From Chionoecetes opilio (Eukaryota > Arthropoda > Malacostraca > Decapoda > Majidae): a stretch of 64,000 nt of DNA. A program made the translations under genes and the position numbers. The notes below the pieces were generated by a model. The model ran no database searches. It was not told where the DNA came from and worked only from the letters and a program-made list of their open reading frames with translations. The DNA is taken from NCBI GenBank assembly GCA_016584305.1, contig JACEEZ010020235.1:66131-130130 (forward strand), given 5' to 3'. Of this stretch, positions 47,440 to 57,539 are shown in pieces; the first letter of the stretch is position 1, and each line of letters starts with the position of its first letter.

Positions 47440-47692
47440 CTATACTACCATCCCCCACCAAACCCCGGCTTCAGTAGCAGTAAGGGAAGAAGAAAATAAG
47501 GATTTAAAAAAGAAATAAAGAAGAAAGGCAGGAAAAAGAGCGAGGAAGGGGGGTGTCGCCCCCATGGAATAGCAACATCCCAGGGGGAAAGGGGGAAAGA
47601 ATGCCCAGCTGGTCTAGACTTGAGGAGCGGGTGGGAAGTGGGTGGGGGAGGCAGAGAATAGGACCCAGATTTATTGGAAAATACGAAAGTTA
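47440..47692 (+). repeat. Crustin duplication unit 3, left remnant
   Basis: Matches 35655-35890 and 40815-41055: GGCTTCAGTAGCAGTAAGGG through AAATACGAAAGTTA. It is cut by the assembly gap about 480 bp before the position of the TATA box in unit 2. Confidence 0.85.
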
Positions 47693-48005
47693 NNNNNNNN
47701 NNNNNNNNNNNNNNNNNNNNNNNNNNNNNNNNNNNNNNNNNNNNNNNNNNNNNNNNNNNNNNNNNNNNNNNNNNNNNNNNNNNNNNNNNNNNNNNNNNNN
47801 NNNNNNNNNNNNNNNNNNNNNNNNNNNNNNNNNNNNNNNNNNNNNNNNNNNNNNNNNNNNNNNNNNNNNNNNNNNNNNNNNNNNNNNNNNNNNNNNNNNN
47901 NNNNNNNNNNNNNNNNNNNNNNNNNNNNNNNNNNNNNNNNNNNNNNNNNNNNNNNNNNNNNNNNNNNNNNNNNNNNNNNNNNNNNNNNNNNNNNNNNNNN
48001 NNNNN
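47693..48005. other. Assembly gap (313 N)
   Basis: A run of N. The true length is unknown. It sits inside the third crustin unit, so part of its promoter could lie here. Confidence 1.
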
Positions 48006-48780
48006 CCCCTCCAGATTTCCCACCTGAAGATCCCCGGATATCCCCACCTGAAGATCCGTCACCCCAGGATATCCCACCTGAAGATCCGTCACCCTGCCAA
48101 ACTCTGGGGTGACGGATCTTCAGGTGATCCGTATTTTGTCCAATTCATCCAGTTATTAGAAGTATCACACTTAACTTCACGTTTTAAAAGTCAGTTTTGT
48201 TGAAGCCACCGAATAACTTTAGTGGAATCATCACACAGCAGAGTTTTGCTATAGTTTGGGAGGCATTGCGTGCCATGGTCCACTGACTCCTTATATGACT
48301 ATTTCTTTTTTAGCCCACTTGCTTTAATATAATCCTCCTACCTGACTGGAGGGTCCTGACTCCTCTCTTTTACCCATTTGACCTGACCTCACTTGTAAGG
48401 TAATGTCAGGTCAGGTCTTGACCCCACCTGAAAAACCGTCACCCCAGGTGTTGCCACCTAAAAAACCGTCACCCCAGAATATCCCACCTGAAGATCCGTC
48501 ACCCCAGGATATCCCACCTGAAGATCCGTCACCCCAGGATATCCCACCTGAAGATCCGTCACCCCAGGATATCCCACCTGAAGATCCGTCACCCCAGGAT
48601 ATCCCACCTGAAGATCCGTCACCCCAGGATATCCCACCTGAAGATCCGTCACCCCAGGATATCCCACCTGAAGAACCATCACCCCAGGATATCCCACCTG
48701 AAGAACCGTCATCCCAGGATATCCCACCTGAAGAACCGTCACCCTGCCAAACTCTGGGGTGACGGATCTTCAGGTGATCC
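48006..48780 (+). repeat. 30-bp minisatellite ending in an inverted half-unit
   Basis: Units of ATATCCCACCTGAAGATCCG + TCACCCCAGG: two to three at 48010-48095 and about ten at 48420-48750. Each block ends with CTCTGGGGTGACGGATCTTC + AGGTGATCC (48102-48129 and 48752-48780), the reverse complement of the unit, so each array can fold on itself. The intervening 48130-48400 is unique. The frame (PPEDPSPQDI)n is open for 119 codons but is a minisatellite product. Confidence 0.9.
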
Positions 48781-48949
48781 CTACTTTAGTATGCGGTCTA
48801 CCGTCCTGTTTCCAATTTAGTATGCGGTCTACCGGCTGCTTATACTTTAGTATGAGGTCTACGGCGCTACTACGCTATACTATGGGTTTAATGGAGAATA
48901 ACAATTTATTTATTTATTAATCAATTTATTAATGAACAATAACATCAGC

Positions 48950-49311
48950 ATCAACATCAGAACATAACAAGAGACATCACTCAAACTCAGCTTGCTGTTT
49001 AATTTGTTGTTCATATCCGTATAATGGAGGAATGCATTCCCTTGACGAACAGAACGTGTCGTTTGGCACCCTTTACGTGGACAGCGAAGTACAGGCCTGA
49101 ATTCTCCACACCTCTCACGCTTTCGTTTTTCCTGCATGATACTACCACATCGATGACACGGATCTGCTTGCAGTGGTGCATCCAGAAGATTATTACCACG
49201 AAGAAATGCAACTGCAGTTTCTTCTGTCTGTAGAACACGTCGGTAAAAATCTTTCAGCTTCATTGTGGAGTGAAAGACACGCAGGTGGAAGTTTGGGACT
49301 AAACTGAGGAG
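48950..49311 (-). pseudogene. ISXO2/Merlin-like transposase N-terminus (zinc ribbon), truncated
   Basis: ISXO2-like (IS1595/Merlin) transposases begin with a helical segment, then a zinc ribbon ahead of the DDE core. Here the frame reads MKLKDFYRRVLQTEETAVAF, then a CHRCGSIMQ half-ribbon, FRPVLRCPRKGC as the second half, TRSVRQGNAF and NSKLSLSDV, the usual lead into the catalytic domain. The four zinc cysteines are present. The frame then runs into an AT-rich TCAACATCAG-type repeat and the DDE domain is absent. ATG at about 49263 is the natural start; an upstream ATG extends to 49317. Either an exon with an unseen downstream exon or a truncated gene. It points the same way as the larger gene upstream. 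Confidence 0.7.
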
Positions 49312-49344
49312 AGTCATCTTTGTTCACCTTGTATAGGACAGTTG

Positions 49345-49525
49345 TGTTAACCTGACCTGTGTTAGCTACCTGACCAATGACCTGTGGACCATAAATTTAT
49401 TCCTTCAGATGCAGGTGTAGGGGATCAATTATGATAACCTGACGTGTTAGCTACCTGACCAATGACCTGTGGACCATAAATTAATGCCTTCAGATGTAGG
49501 TGTAGGGGATCAATTACACGGGTCG
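49345..49525 (+). repeat. About 90-bp direct repeat inside the TIR element
   Basis: AACCTGACCTGTGTTAGCTA + CCTGACCAATGACCTGTGG ... GTGTAGGGGATCAATTA occurs twice in tandem (about 49350 and 49435). A related copy lies near the other end (51475-51580). It could be subterminal binding sites or an internal duplication. Confidence 0.8.
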
Positions 49526-49767
49526 ACACCAAAAATGGTTCTGAGTTCATTGTGTATGGGTTGGAAAGCATTTTCGCTGCTGATTTCAAAAATGGCATTG
49601 CTTTTTCTCTAGCACGTATAGTTTTTGAAATATCGGCATTTTTAATTTTAATAGCTATTATAATTATATACGTATATATAATTACATAATTAATCGAAAC
49701 AATCCCCCTACGTTAATATATATTACTCGTAATTACATTATGGTGGTGCCTGCGGCTTTATTAGGAC

Positions 49768-51023
49768 CTAATGTACATATCTGGCAAAAAATATACTTAA
49801 ATTATGTTCCAAATATATCCAAAAATGTGCCACATCTTGGAAATATCCGAAAATATGCCAAATCACAGTAAATTTTGACTTTATATATACACCTTTTTCA
49901 CTGTCAACAAGAGGTTTGTACATACAGTTGAACCTGCCAGGTGAGTCTTTCGGTCGTGCTGGCCATTCCTTTTGTTTGTAATGTTTGCTGTCCGCTCTAG
50001 AGTCCCACAAACAAAGAAAACACATGTGCTTAGTGTAACCTAACTGGAGTCCTAGAAGCAAGGATATTACCTTCAGGTCCCCACACAGATTCCACTGATG
50101 TTCTTCATATTTAACAGCAGATAACAAAGTCTTCATAGTTTCATAAGTTTCACTCATTTCATGGCCATGCGCAATTGGAACACTCGGAAGCTTATTTCCT
50201 TTATGCAGAAGAACGGCCTTTAGCGGTTGTTTTTTCCTGATCTATGACAGCCGCCACTCACTCTTATCATAAGTGTGAGACTCACAAAGTTGTTCCATGA
50301 GTGTGTCAACATCAAAGCAGTAACAGAGCTTTGTTCCATCTTGAAGAAGCTTGAAAGTTTTTTATGTCTACGACGAAACGTGGTGATGAGAACTCCTTCT
50401 TGTAGCAAATTCCATCCCTTGAGACGAGATCCAAGGACTTCACTTTTCTCCTTGGGTAGATCTAGGTCCCTAGCAAGGTCATGTAGCATTTCCTGACTGA
50501 TGAATTTGGGCTCTCTGTTGTCTGCCATTTCTTGAAAGTCTGTGTCCATGGGATTATCCTCCTCGTTCGAATCTGATTCACTTATAGCACTTACAATTGG
50601 AACATTTGGAACTGGGAGATCAGGACCATGTGACACAGGCCTGATGGCAGAAGGTACGTCAGGATACCTGATTTTAGCTCGCGTTTTTATTGAATATCCT
50701 TTGATGTTAGTGAGGCAGAAGTACCAGTCAGTACTGTGATCCTTTTGTTCACGCCAAACCATTGGGATGCCGAATGCCATGCCTGATGGCCGTTTGCCAC
50801 GCATCCATTCATTCAAGTGGTTCACACAGGGGTTGCAGGCTACGTGAGTGGCCCACTTCTTATCTTGATCACCTATACAGCACTTGAAGTAATGCAGATA
50901 AGCTGCTTTAACATTCTTTGTAAGAGGTTTCTTCAGACTGTCAGGGGTAAAAATTCCACATATGTAACAAAAACTGTCCGATGCATTCACACAGTTACGG
51001 CGCTCCATCACAGCCCGGTACAA
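49768..51023 (-). pseudogene. Widespread arthropod protein of unknown function, one frameshift
   Basis: The first open part (51023-50220, 267 codons) starts MYRAVMERR and has a FCYICG then CNPCVNHLNEW double CxxC (zinc-like) region and MAFGIPMVWREQKDH. An acidic linker (ESDSNEEDNPMDTD) and FISQEMLHDL...LDLPKEKSEVLGSRLKGWN follow. The frame slips near 50250, where the other frame reads DVDTLMEQL. It resumes through LKAVLLHKGNKLPS and IAHGHEMSETYETMK to WNLCGDLKVISLLLGLQLGY, CFLCLWDSRADSKHY and PLVDSEKGVY (to about 49768). I recognise the sequence as a multicopy hypothetical protein seen in aphids and other arthropods, with no function known to me. Its place between perfect TIRs suggests it is transposon-encoded, perhaps the transposase. 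The family's usual C-terminus seems to be missing. Confidence 0.7.
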
Positions 51024-51642
51024 GGTACTATATACGGTAAACCAACTAAAATTAGGACTCCACTAAATCAAATACATCATATCTGCAAAGAAAAATAAAA
51101 TGTTTAAACATATGTCAATAGCTGTACGATCAGTAGGAAAAAACGTACTACACAGCCTGCTAACCCCTCGCCAATACGCAGCGCGCACACCCTCCCCTGC
51201 TCACTGCACAAACCACACTGACTCAAAAACACTGCACTGCCCTAAATGGGCTTAAGAAAATAAAAGATTAAGAGTTTAAAATTAAAACATTGGTGAAACC
51301 TATTTCTGCTGATTTTACCCATATTTTTTCATGAATTGCATCTGGTTCTCAAAAACTGGACGTGATAGAGTTAATTGAACATCAGATTCGAGTTCAGCAG
51401 GGTCGGTTTACCTATAATCAGCTTCATTTAGTCCAGAACCATATCTTCGATTTTTTTTTGTCGACCAGTGTTATGATAACCTGACCTGTGTTAGCTACCT
51501 GACCTTTGATCGACATGTGCTACAGTAACTAATCCCTTCAGATGCAGGGGTAGGGGACCTGTGGACCAGTGTAGGGGTAGATCAAACCCCACACCACTGT
51601 AGACTGCAGTACTGCGGTAGACCGCATACTAAAGTAGCACCT

Positions 51643-51965
51643 ATTAATCAATCCTCCAAAGTAAAATATCAGGTTTTCTTCTGGGTTATAACAAAAGCTA
51701 TTTGTGTGTGTGTGTGTGTGTGAAACAGTAAAATATACTTTTTTTATAGCCTCATTACCTCTCCCTTACCCTGCAGCAGCTTAGCGTGGTGAGTGTTTGC
51801 GTGGTGGTGATGGTGGTGGCGGCGCAGGCCCTGCCGCAGGGCAGCTATTCAAAGATCTGGGGCTACATTCAGAGAGGCTTACTTCCGGTCTGCACGACCC
51901 TAGCGACTTCCAACAGCTGTTTCTGGGCGACTTTTTGGCATTCTGCAGGCACATTGATGACGTAG
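51643..51965 (+). pseudogene. Crustin copy 3, broken: signal-peptide exon fused to foreign sequence
   Basis: Homology to crustin starts at 51643 (equivalent to 41678), 30 bp inside intron 1, so promoter and start-codon exon are gone. The intron 1 acceptor (CTGCAG before 51777) and exon 2 are intact for 63 bp, encoding QLSVVSVCVVVMVVAAQALP as in copy 2. At about 51839 the sequence departs from crustin (CCGCAGGGCAGC instead of CCGCAGCAAGGC), before the first mature cysteine. In the crustin frame it runs on for about 41 more codons to TAG at 51963-51965. No WAP domain remains. Without exon 1 it should not be translated from its own start. Confidence 0.85.
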
Positions 51966-52195
51966 TTAAAGACGTTGAGCTGTCAAAATCATACCACTGC
52001 CTCTAGGCAGTTGTAGAGCACGCCAATATACATAAAAATACTCATAAATTGAGTATATATGATTTTTCTGACTCAGAACTGAACAGGGCAAGTATACAAA
52101 TGAAATTAGGCCATATTACAATGCCATCCGCTCGTGATGAGTTTGTTATGGGGGTGATGGGTCGAGTGGCGAATGGTGGCATCTCACCATGACTC
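51840..52195 (+). pseudogene. Unrecognised coding-like stretch joined to crustin copy 3
   Basis: In the frame shifted by two relative to crustin, the foreign sequence reads GQLFKDLGLHSERLTSGLHD ... FQQLFLGDFLAFCRHIDDVVKDVE to a TAG at 52004. It then continues as LSIYDFSDSELNRASIQMKL ... ARDEFVMGVMGRVANGG to TGA at about 52192. About 115 codons with one stop and ordinary composition suggest a former exon or gene piece. I do not recognise the family. Confidence 0.4.
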
Positions 52196-52296
52196 ACCAC
52201 ACCATACACCACCACGCACAGCTCCGCGAAACAGACAAGGTACATATAATATAATTATATTCCTTCTCCTTCTCCTTCTCCTCCTAGCCTTTTCTT

Positions 52297-52880
52297 GTAG
52301 CAGTGGTGGTAGTTTGTGGTAGTGGCAGCAGTGATAGTGGTAGTGGTGGCAGCAGTAATAAATATAAACCGTGTAACACGCATTTTCAGCGTGTTATTGG
52401 AGTGGTCTTCGTACCAAGACGATGCTTGGACGACAAAAACACGGCTTTATTTTATTACTGCTGCTTCTGCTGCTGCTATTGCTGCTGCTGCTACTGCAAC
52501 TGCTGCCGGCTGCTGTGGGAAGGGGTTGGGAGGAGGAAGAGGGGGAGGAGAAGGAGAGGGAGAAGCTAGGAGGTGGAGGAGGAGGAAGAAGAAGTACCTT
52601 TTCTTATAGCAGTTGGTGGTGGTTGTAGTGGTGGCAGCGGTGATGGTAGTGGTGGTGGCAGCAGTAATAAAATATAAGCCGTGTAACAAACATTTCAGCA
52701 AGTGTTATTGGAGTGGTCTTCGTACTATATAAGACGATGCTTGGACGACAAAAACACCGCTTATATTTTATTGCTGCTGCTACTGCTACAACTGCTGCCG
52801 GCTGCTATAAGAAAGGTTAGGAGGAGGAAGAGGAGGAGGAGAAGCTAGGAGGTGGAGGAGGAGGAGGAGGAAGAAGGGTG
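52297..52880 (+). repeat. About 300-bp tandem duplication with GGT/CTG/GGA runs
   Basis: The block TAGTGGTGGCAGCAGTAATA ... CCGTGTAAC ... GTTATTGGAGTGGTCTTCGT ... ACGATGCTTGGACGACAAAA ... CTGCTGCCGGCTGCT ... GGAGGAGG occurs at 52297-52600 and again at 52612-52880. Open frames across the trinucleotide runs are artefacts. Confidence 0.85.
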
Positions 52881-52929
52881 GAGCATTTTGGTGTGGATGA
52901 TGAATTTGTTTATAAACACAGCTGAGAGC

Positions 52930-53110
52930 GTGGAAGCCTTGTGATTGGCTGAAACTTTTTGAGAAATACTATGTGATTCGCTGGCGAGGCTGTGACGTAA
53001 TTGTACTCGCTCAGCCAATCAGCTATCGAAGCCCATAGTGACACCGTAGCGCCACTCCCATATCTCGTACCAGAATCCCCGCGACTTCCGGGTTGTACAA
53101 ATAGAGGAAG
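52930..53110 (+). promoter_or_regulatory. Promoter-like CCAAT/CRE cluster, no gene attached
   Basis: An inverted CCAAT (GATTGGCT, 52943-52950), a CRE half-site TGACGTAA (52993-53000) and CAGCCAATCAG (53012-53022) lie within 80 bp. No open gene follows on either strand, so this may be a promoter remnant or chance. Confidence 0.25.
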
Positions 53111-53279
53111 TTAGTTAAGCTAAACACCGTGCCCTTTAACTCTTTCTGAATGTCTGCCCAGGTCAGTGGTGGGTAATAGAGAATTATACAGAATTACGGC
53201 GCCATGAAATGCCCTGCCCGGGTCAGTGGTGGGAAATTTAAGGAAAAAAACAAAAATTAGGGGCGCCATGATAATAAGA

Positions 53280-55260
53280 GTTTTGGCTTTTCGAAATTCC
53301 AATGAATATTTTAAGGGGCCGGTATTTATTAAAGAAGACAAAATTTTTTTTTCCCATTAAAAAAAAACCCGTAAACATGTTCCCGGGAACTCAAAAAAGG
53401 GATAGACTGTAATATAAGGATAAAAAGGGGACGAAATATAAAAGTATTTGCTAAAACCTTGACCCAGCAAAACCCGTGGGGGGGACAAAATCTCCCCCGC
53501 GACTACTTCGCGAAATGTCACAGTAAACTTTCGCTCCCATTAAAGATTTTTTTAAATAAATCGCATGAAAAAAAAATGTTCCATTTATGTGGAAATTAGC
53601 AAATTTTTACACCGATTTAAAGAAAGGAGTAAAAAGCCTCGCGTAATTATCCCCCAATTAGTCTAACGCCCTTTAAATTGTTAAACATTTGAGGAAAATA
53701 TTGGGGGAAAAAATGTGCTTTTTCCGATAAAATATTCAATACAAAACCCCCAGATGGATTTCGAAAAAGGGAGATTGCTTAACAAACCTACGGGATTTTT
53801 TTAAATTTGTCATTTTTTCCCAAACTGGGACGCTAAAATTCCCTGGGATGTAATATCCTTTGATTTCAAAAACCCTTCGATACAGTTCCACATAAGGGGA
53901 CTGTTGCCCCAAGCTAAGGGCACAGCATAGGAGAGTTTATGTTAAGGGGTTGGCGATTGGTTTTCCAAAATCGTAAAAAAACGGGTAGTAAAAAATTTTT
54001 GGGGGAGGCCTTCTAAAAAATTTTTTGGTTAGGGGTCACTAGGGGGCCCTTTCAGGGCTGGGGCTTGGGCCCCTACTTTTTTTTTCTGATATATATCAAC
54101 GACGGCTGGGGGGACTTGTATCTAAAATATAAAAAATTTGGGCAGATGACCCCCAAAATTAGGCGGTAAAAAGCATTCTAGAAAAAAACCTGCGAATCTT
54201 TACAAAGTGACCCTCGAAAAATTTCATCTTGGGGATTGATAAATACTATTAAAACCAATTCCGAAAAATGTAAAGTAATGCATATAGGCAACGATAACCC
54301 AAATAAACTATAAAATTCCCAAAATAAATCTTTAAAACTGAAAAACAGCAGGAAAAGGATCTAGGTGTCATCATCATAATGATCGGGAAAAACCATTCGC
54401 ATTGCCTAGCCCCAAAAAAAAAAGGAAAATATGATTTGGGCTTTTTAAAAACGTAACTTTAAAAATAAAACCCGAAAGTTTTACCCCCAAAATTATACAC
54501 CCCCCTTTGGTTTACCCGCCTTGGAATATGCCTTAAATTTTCGGGTTTCGCCCTGTTTCGTAAAAGTCAACCCAAAAATTGGAATCAGGGGCAAAGAAGA
54601 GAAACCCCAAACCCAAATTCCATCTCTGCAAATTCATCTTATGAAGAGAGACGGGGGGGAAAAATTAAATATTTTTCCCTTTAAAAGGGGAATCGTAGAA
54701 TCCGTGGGGATTTTGATAGAAACCTTTAACCAAAAAGGTTTTGATTTTTTATTCAAGGGGCCCAATTCGGCTTTAAAACTCAAGTGACAACAAGAAATAA
54801 GGGTTTTAAAAAAACCTAAACGGCCCAACTTGGGCTCACCGTCCCCCTTTATAAATTTTTTTCCAATTTTTTAGAGTCGTTGATCGTTTTGGGGGGGAAA
54901 CAGTTCCCAAACCCAAATTTGTTGTCGGAGCAACACAAAAACCCTATTTTTAAAAAAACAGATTTTTACGCCCCGCTGTAAATTAAAGGGGTTTGATAGG
55001 GGCAAAAAATTTTTTTATCTAGCCCCCCGTTTTTTTCGATTATTTTTTGGGTAGGGGTTTTTAATTTTTTTGGGAGTTTGTAGTTAGTTTTTTTAATATC
55101 CTATCATTCTGCACTTTTTAAAATTTCCCATGTTCCTATCCTTTTTTGGGGGGACATGGAAATCTTTTTTCCAAACCCCTGTTTTCTACAAGTATTTTGA
55201 TAGAAAAGTATTTAGTAGTTCACAGATAAACCCTTCGTTGGGGACCAATAGGTCCCCCGG
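53280..55260 (+). pseudogene. CR1-like LINE copy 1 (RT and C-terminus), heavily corrupted
   Basis: Collinear with 59560-61310. It includes the GACCCAGCAAA start of the RT region (53460), the RT core around 53650-54150 with an FADD-like TTGGGCAGATGACCC at about 54137, and the C-terminal block at 54520-54840 (ETFNQKGFDF, cf. ETFKIVNGFD in the better copy). Homopolymers are expanded throughout and no frame is maintained. The 3' UTR continues to about 55260. Confidence 0.75.
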
Positions 55261-55374
55261 TTGTTCTGTTACTCCCTATTAACCCTAGGGTAACCCTCCT
55301 CCTCCTTTGAAAAGGACCTATGGGTTTTCTGTTGCTTTTTTTGTGTTCCTTTGAAATTTTTATTCCTTTGTTTT

Positions 55375-55445
55375 CCCCTCCTCCCCTCCCTCCCCCCCTT
55401 TCCCCTTCCCCCCTCCTCCCCCCTCCTCCCCCCCTCCCCCCTTTG
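55375..55445 (+). repeat. Polypyrimidine tract
   Basis: C/T-only run with CCTCC units, similar to that at 56895-57480. The position after a LINE 3' UTR corresponds to 62940-63110 beyond the MITE in copy 3. Confidence 0.8.
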
Positions 55446-55499
55446 GGTTTTGAAATAAAACCTTATTTTCAAAAAACCCCTTTTGGGAAAACATTTTCC

Positions 55500-56880
55500 C
55501 AAATAAGCAAATTTTGGGCCCAAAAGCTAAGGGAACATGGTTTGGGGGGCCCAACTTTTGTTAAGGGTTTTCCCGGTTGGCTTTTAAATTCGAAAAAAGG
55601 GTAGTAAAAAAAGGGTTTGGAAACATCAAAATTGGGTTTAATGTTAATGGGGGGCCTCGGGGCCCCGGTCTTGGGTCCCCCTCTTTTTTGATATATATAA
55701 AACGATCTGGACTGCGGATTTTGTATTAAAATATCGAAATTTGCAGACACCCCAAAATTTTAGGCGGTAAAGCTTTTAAAAACTGAAAAAAAAAACTGCA
55801 AAACCCCTCATACAAAGGGGGACCTCGAAAAAACTATGACTGGATTGATAAATGGGCCTATTAAAATTCAATTCCGATAATTTTTTGTAATAATTGTTTT
55901 TTAATGGGGGGCAACGATAACCTCAATATATAATTTACCCAATTTCCAAAAAAAAATTTGTTAACTGAATTTACAGAAAGGGAAAAATGGTTTTAAAAGG
56001 TTTTCATAAATCAAAATGTTTCTAAAAACCATTCCGCATTGCCTAGCTGCCGGGAAAAAAAAGGCCCGAAAAAAATTAGTTGGGTTTTTATTAAACCCCA
56101 ATTTTTAACCCAAAAAATCCAAAATTTGGGACACAATTTTTACACTCCTTGGTTAGGCCACCCCTTGGGGAAAATATCCGCCCAAATTTTTGGGCGCCCT
56201 GTTTCTTTTAAAAAGGGCCCAAGAAAAATTTGGGAACAGTGCAAAGAAAGAAAACCAAAAAAAATTCCACCCCGCTGGGGAAATTCCCATCTTATGAAAA
56301 GAAAACTGCGGAAACTTAAAAAGTTTCCCTTTAAAGGATCAAGAATCCGTGGGGACTTTGATAAAAAAACCTTTAAGATCCTAAAAGGATTTGATTCATT
56401 AATAAAGAAAAAACCTTTTCGAGCTTTAAAACTAAGTGCCCAAAAAGGGAAATAAGGGTTTTTTAAAACAAAAAGGGTAAACGTTTGCATCCTGATCTCC
56501 GTAAACATTATTTCAATTTTGAAGAGCCCTTTGATCGAGGGAAAAAAATTTACCAGCAAATGTTGTCGAACCAGCCAAAAAATTAACATTTAAAAAACAA
56601 AACTTGACGCGCACGGAAAGAAATGGGTTTTAAATAGTGCCCTGCAAAATTCATATTTAGCCCCCGGATCGTTTATTTGTAGTGGTAGGGGTAGTTTATT
56701 AGTATTTTTCATACCCTTTTTTCGCACTATTTCCCGTTTTCCCTTTTATTTTTTTCTTTTAAGGACAGGGTACCTTTTTCCAACTGTTTTCTTTACAATG
56801 TTGATAGTTAGTAGTATGTAGTTCGAAATTTACCCTCGTCATGGCCCAATAGGTCCCCCTTGTCTGTTTTTTCCAATTTT
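55500..56880 (+). pseudogene. CR1-like LINE copy 2 (RT end and C-terminus), heavily corrupted
   Basis: Collinear with about 60130-61330 and 62860-62910. Its 3' UTR holds an uninterrupted site at 56801-56826 (TTGATAGTTAGTAGTATGTA) that corresponds to the MITE insertion point in copy 3. No frame is maintained. Confidence 0.75.
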
Positions 56881-56884
56881 CCAA

Positions 56885-57500
56885 TCCTTTTTGTTCCTCC
56901 CCCCCTCCCCCCCCCCTTTTTCCCCCGCCCCCCCTTTCCTCCTCATTATTTTACCCCTCCCCCTTTCCACCCCCCCCCCCCCTTTTCCCCTTTTTCTTTC
57001 CTTTTCCCCCGGCAGCCCCCCTTTTGGCCCAAATTTAAGGGTGTTGTTTTTTTTGTTTTCCCTTTTGGGTTTGTTTTCCTTTGTTTTCCTCCCCCTCCCC
57101 CTCCCCCCTTTTCCTTTCCTCCCCCTTTAGCCTCCCCCTTCGCCCCCCTTTCCCCCTCCTCCCCCTCCCTTCCTCCTCCACCCCCCCACCCCCCTCTCCC
57201 CCCCCTTCCTACACCCCTCCTCCTCCCCCCCTCCTCCTCCTCCTCCCCCCCTTCCTCCTGCTCCCCCCCTCCTCCTCCCCCTCCCCCCCTCCTCCTCCCC
57301 CCTTTCCCCCCTTTCCCCGCTCCCTTTTCCCCCCTTCCCAAATTCCTCCCCCCCCTCCCCCCCTTTCCCTTCTTCCCCCCTCTCCCCTTCTAACTCCTTT
57401 ACGCCAGCCCCCTCCTCCTCCTCCTCCCCCCCCCCTTCCTCTATTCCGCCTCCTCCTCCTCCCCTTTCCCCCGCTCCCTCGTTTTCCTTTTTTCCTTCTC
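56885..57500 (+). repeat. Long polypyrimidine (CCT)n tract
   Basis: About 600 bp almost free of purines, with CCTCCTCC and long C runs. Proline-rich translations are spurious. Length is unreliable given the homopolymer noise. Confidence 0.9.
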
Positions 57501-57539
57501 TGCTCCCTTTTTTCTATAAGGCGAGGATCGCGACGCCCA

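Larger units (their letters stand above)
48781..51637 (-). mobile_element. DNA transposon-like element with perfect 23-bp terminal inverted repeats
   Basis: Terminal repeats at 48781-48803 (starting CTACTTTAGTATGCGG) and 51615-51637 are exact reverse complements over 23 bp. Near the left end the core TTTAGTATGCGGTCTACCG recurs twice as subterminal repeats (to about 48870). The right end has an extra GTAGACTGCAGTACTGCGG. The interior carries two minus-strand genes (49768-51023 and 48950-49311) and a duplicated 90-bp AT-rich unit. The left flank is the 30-bp minisatellite and the right flank is intron 1 of crustin copy 3. I could not identify a target-site duplication, so the superfamily is unassigned; one end may have been rearranged. 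Confidence 0.7.

Noticed and set aside
47553..48203. Open frames across the N run
   Set aside because: The frames are open only because of unknown bases.
48403..48762. 119-codon PPEDPSPQDI-repeat protein
   Set aside because: A 30-bp minisatellite keeps the frame open automatically; the other strand is open too, and the end is an inverted half-unit.
52930..53110. Definite promoter of a downstream gene
   Set aside because: CCAAT and CRE motifs are clustered, but only corrupted LINE sequence follows; kept as a low-confidence feature only.
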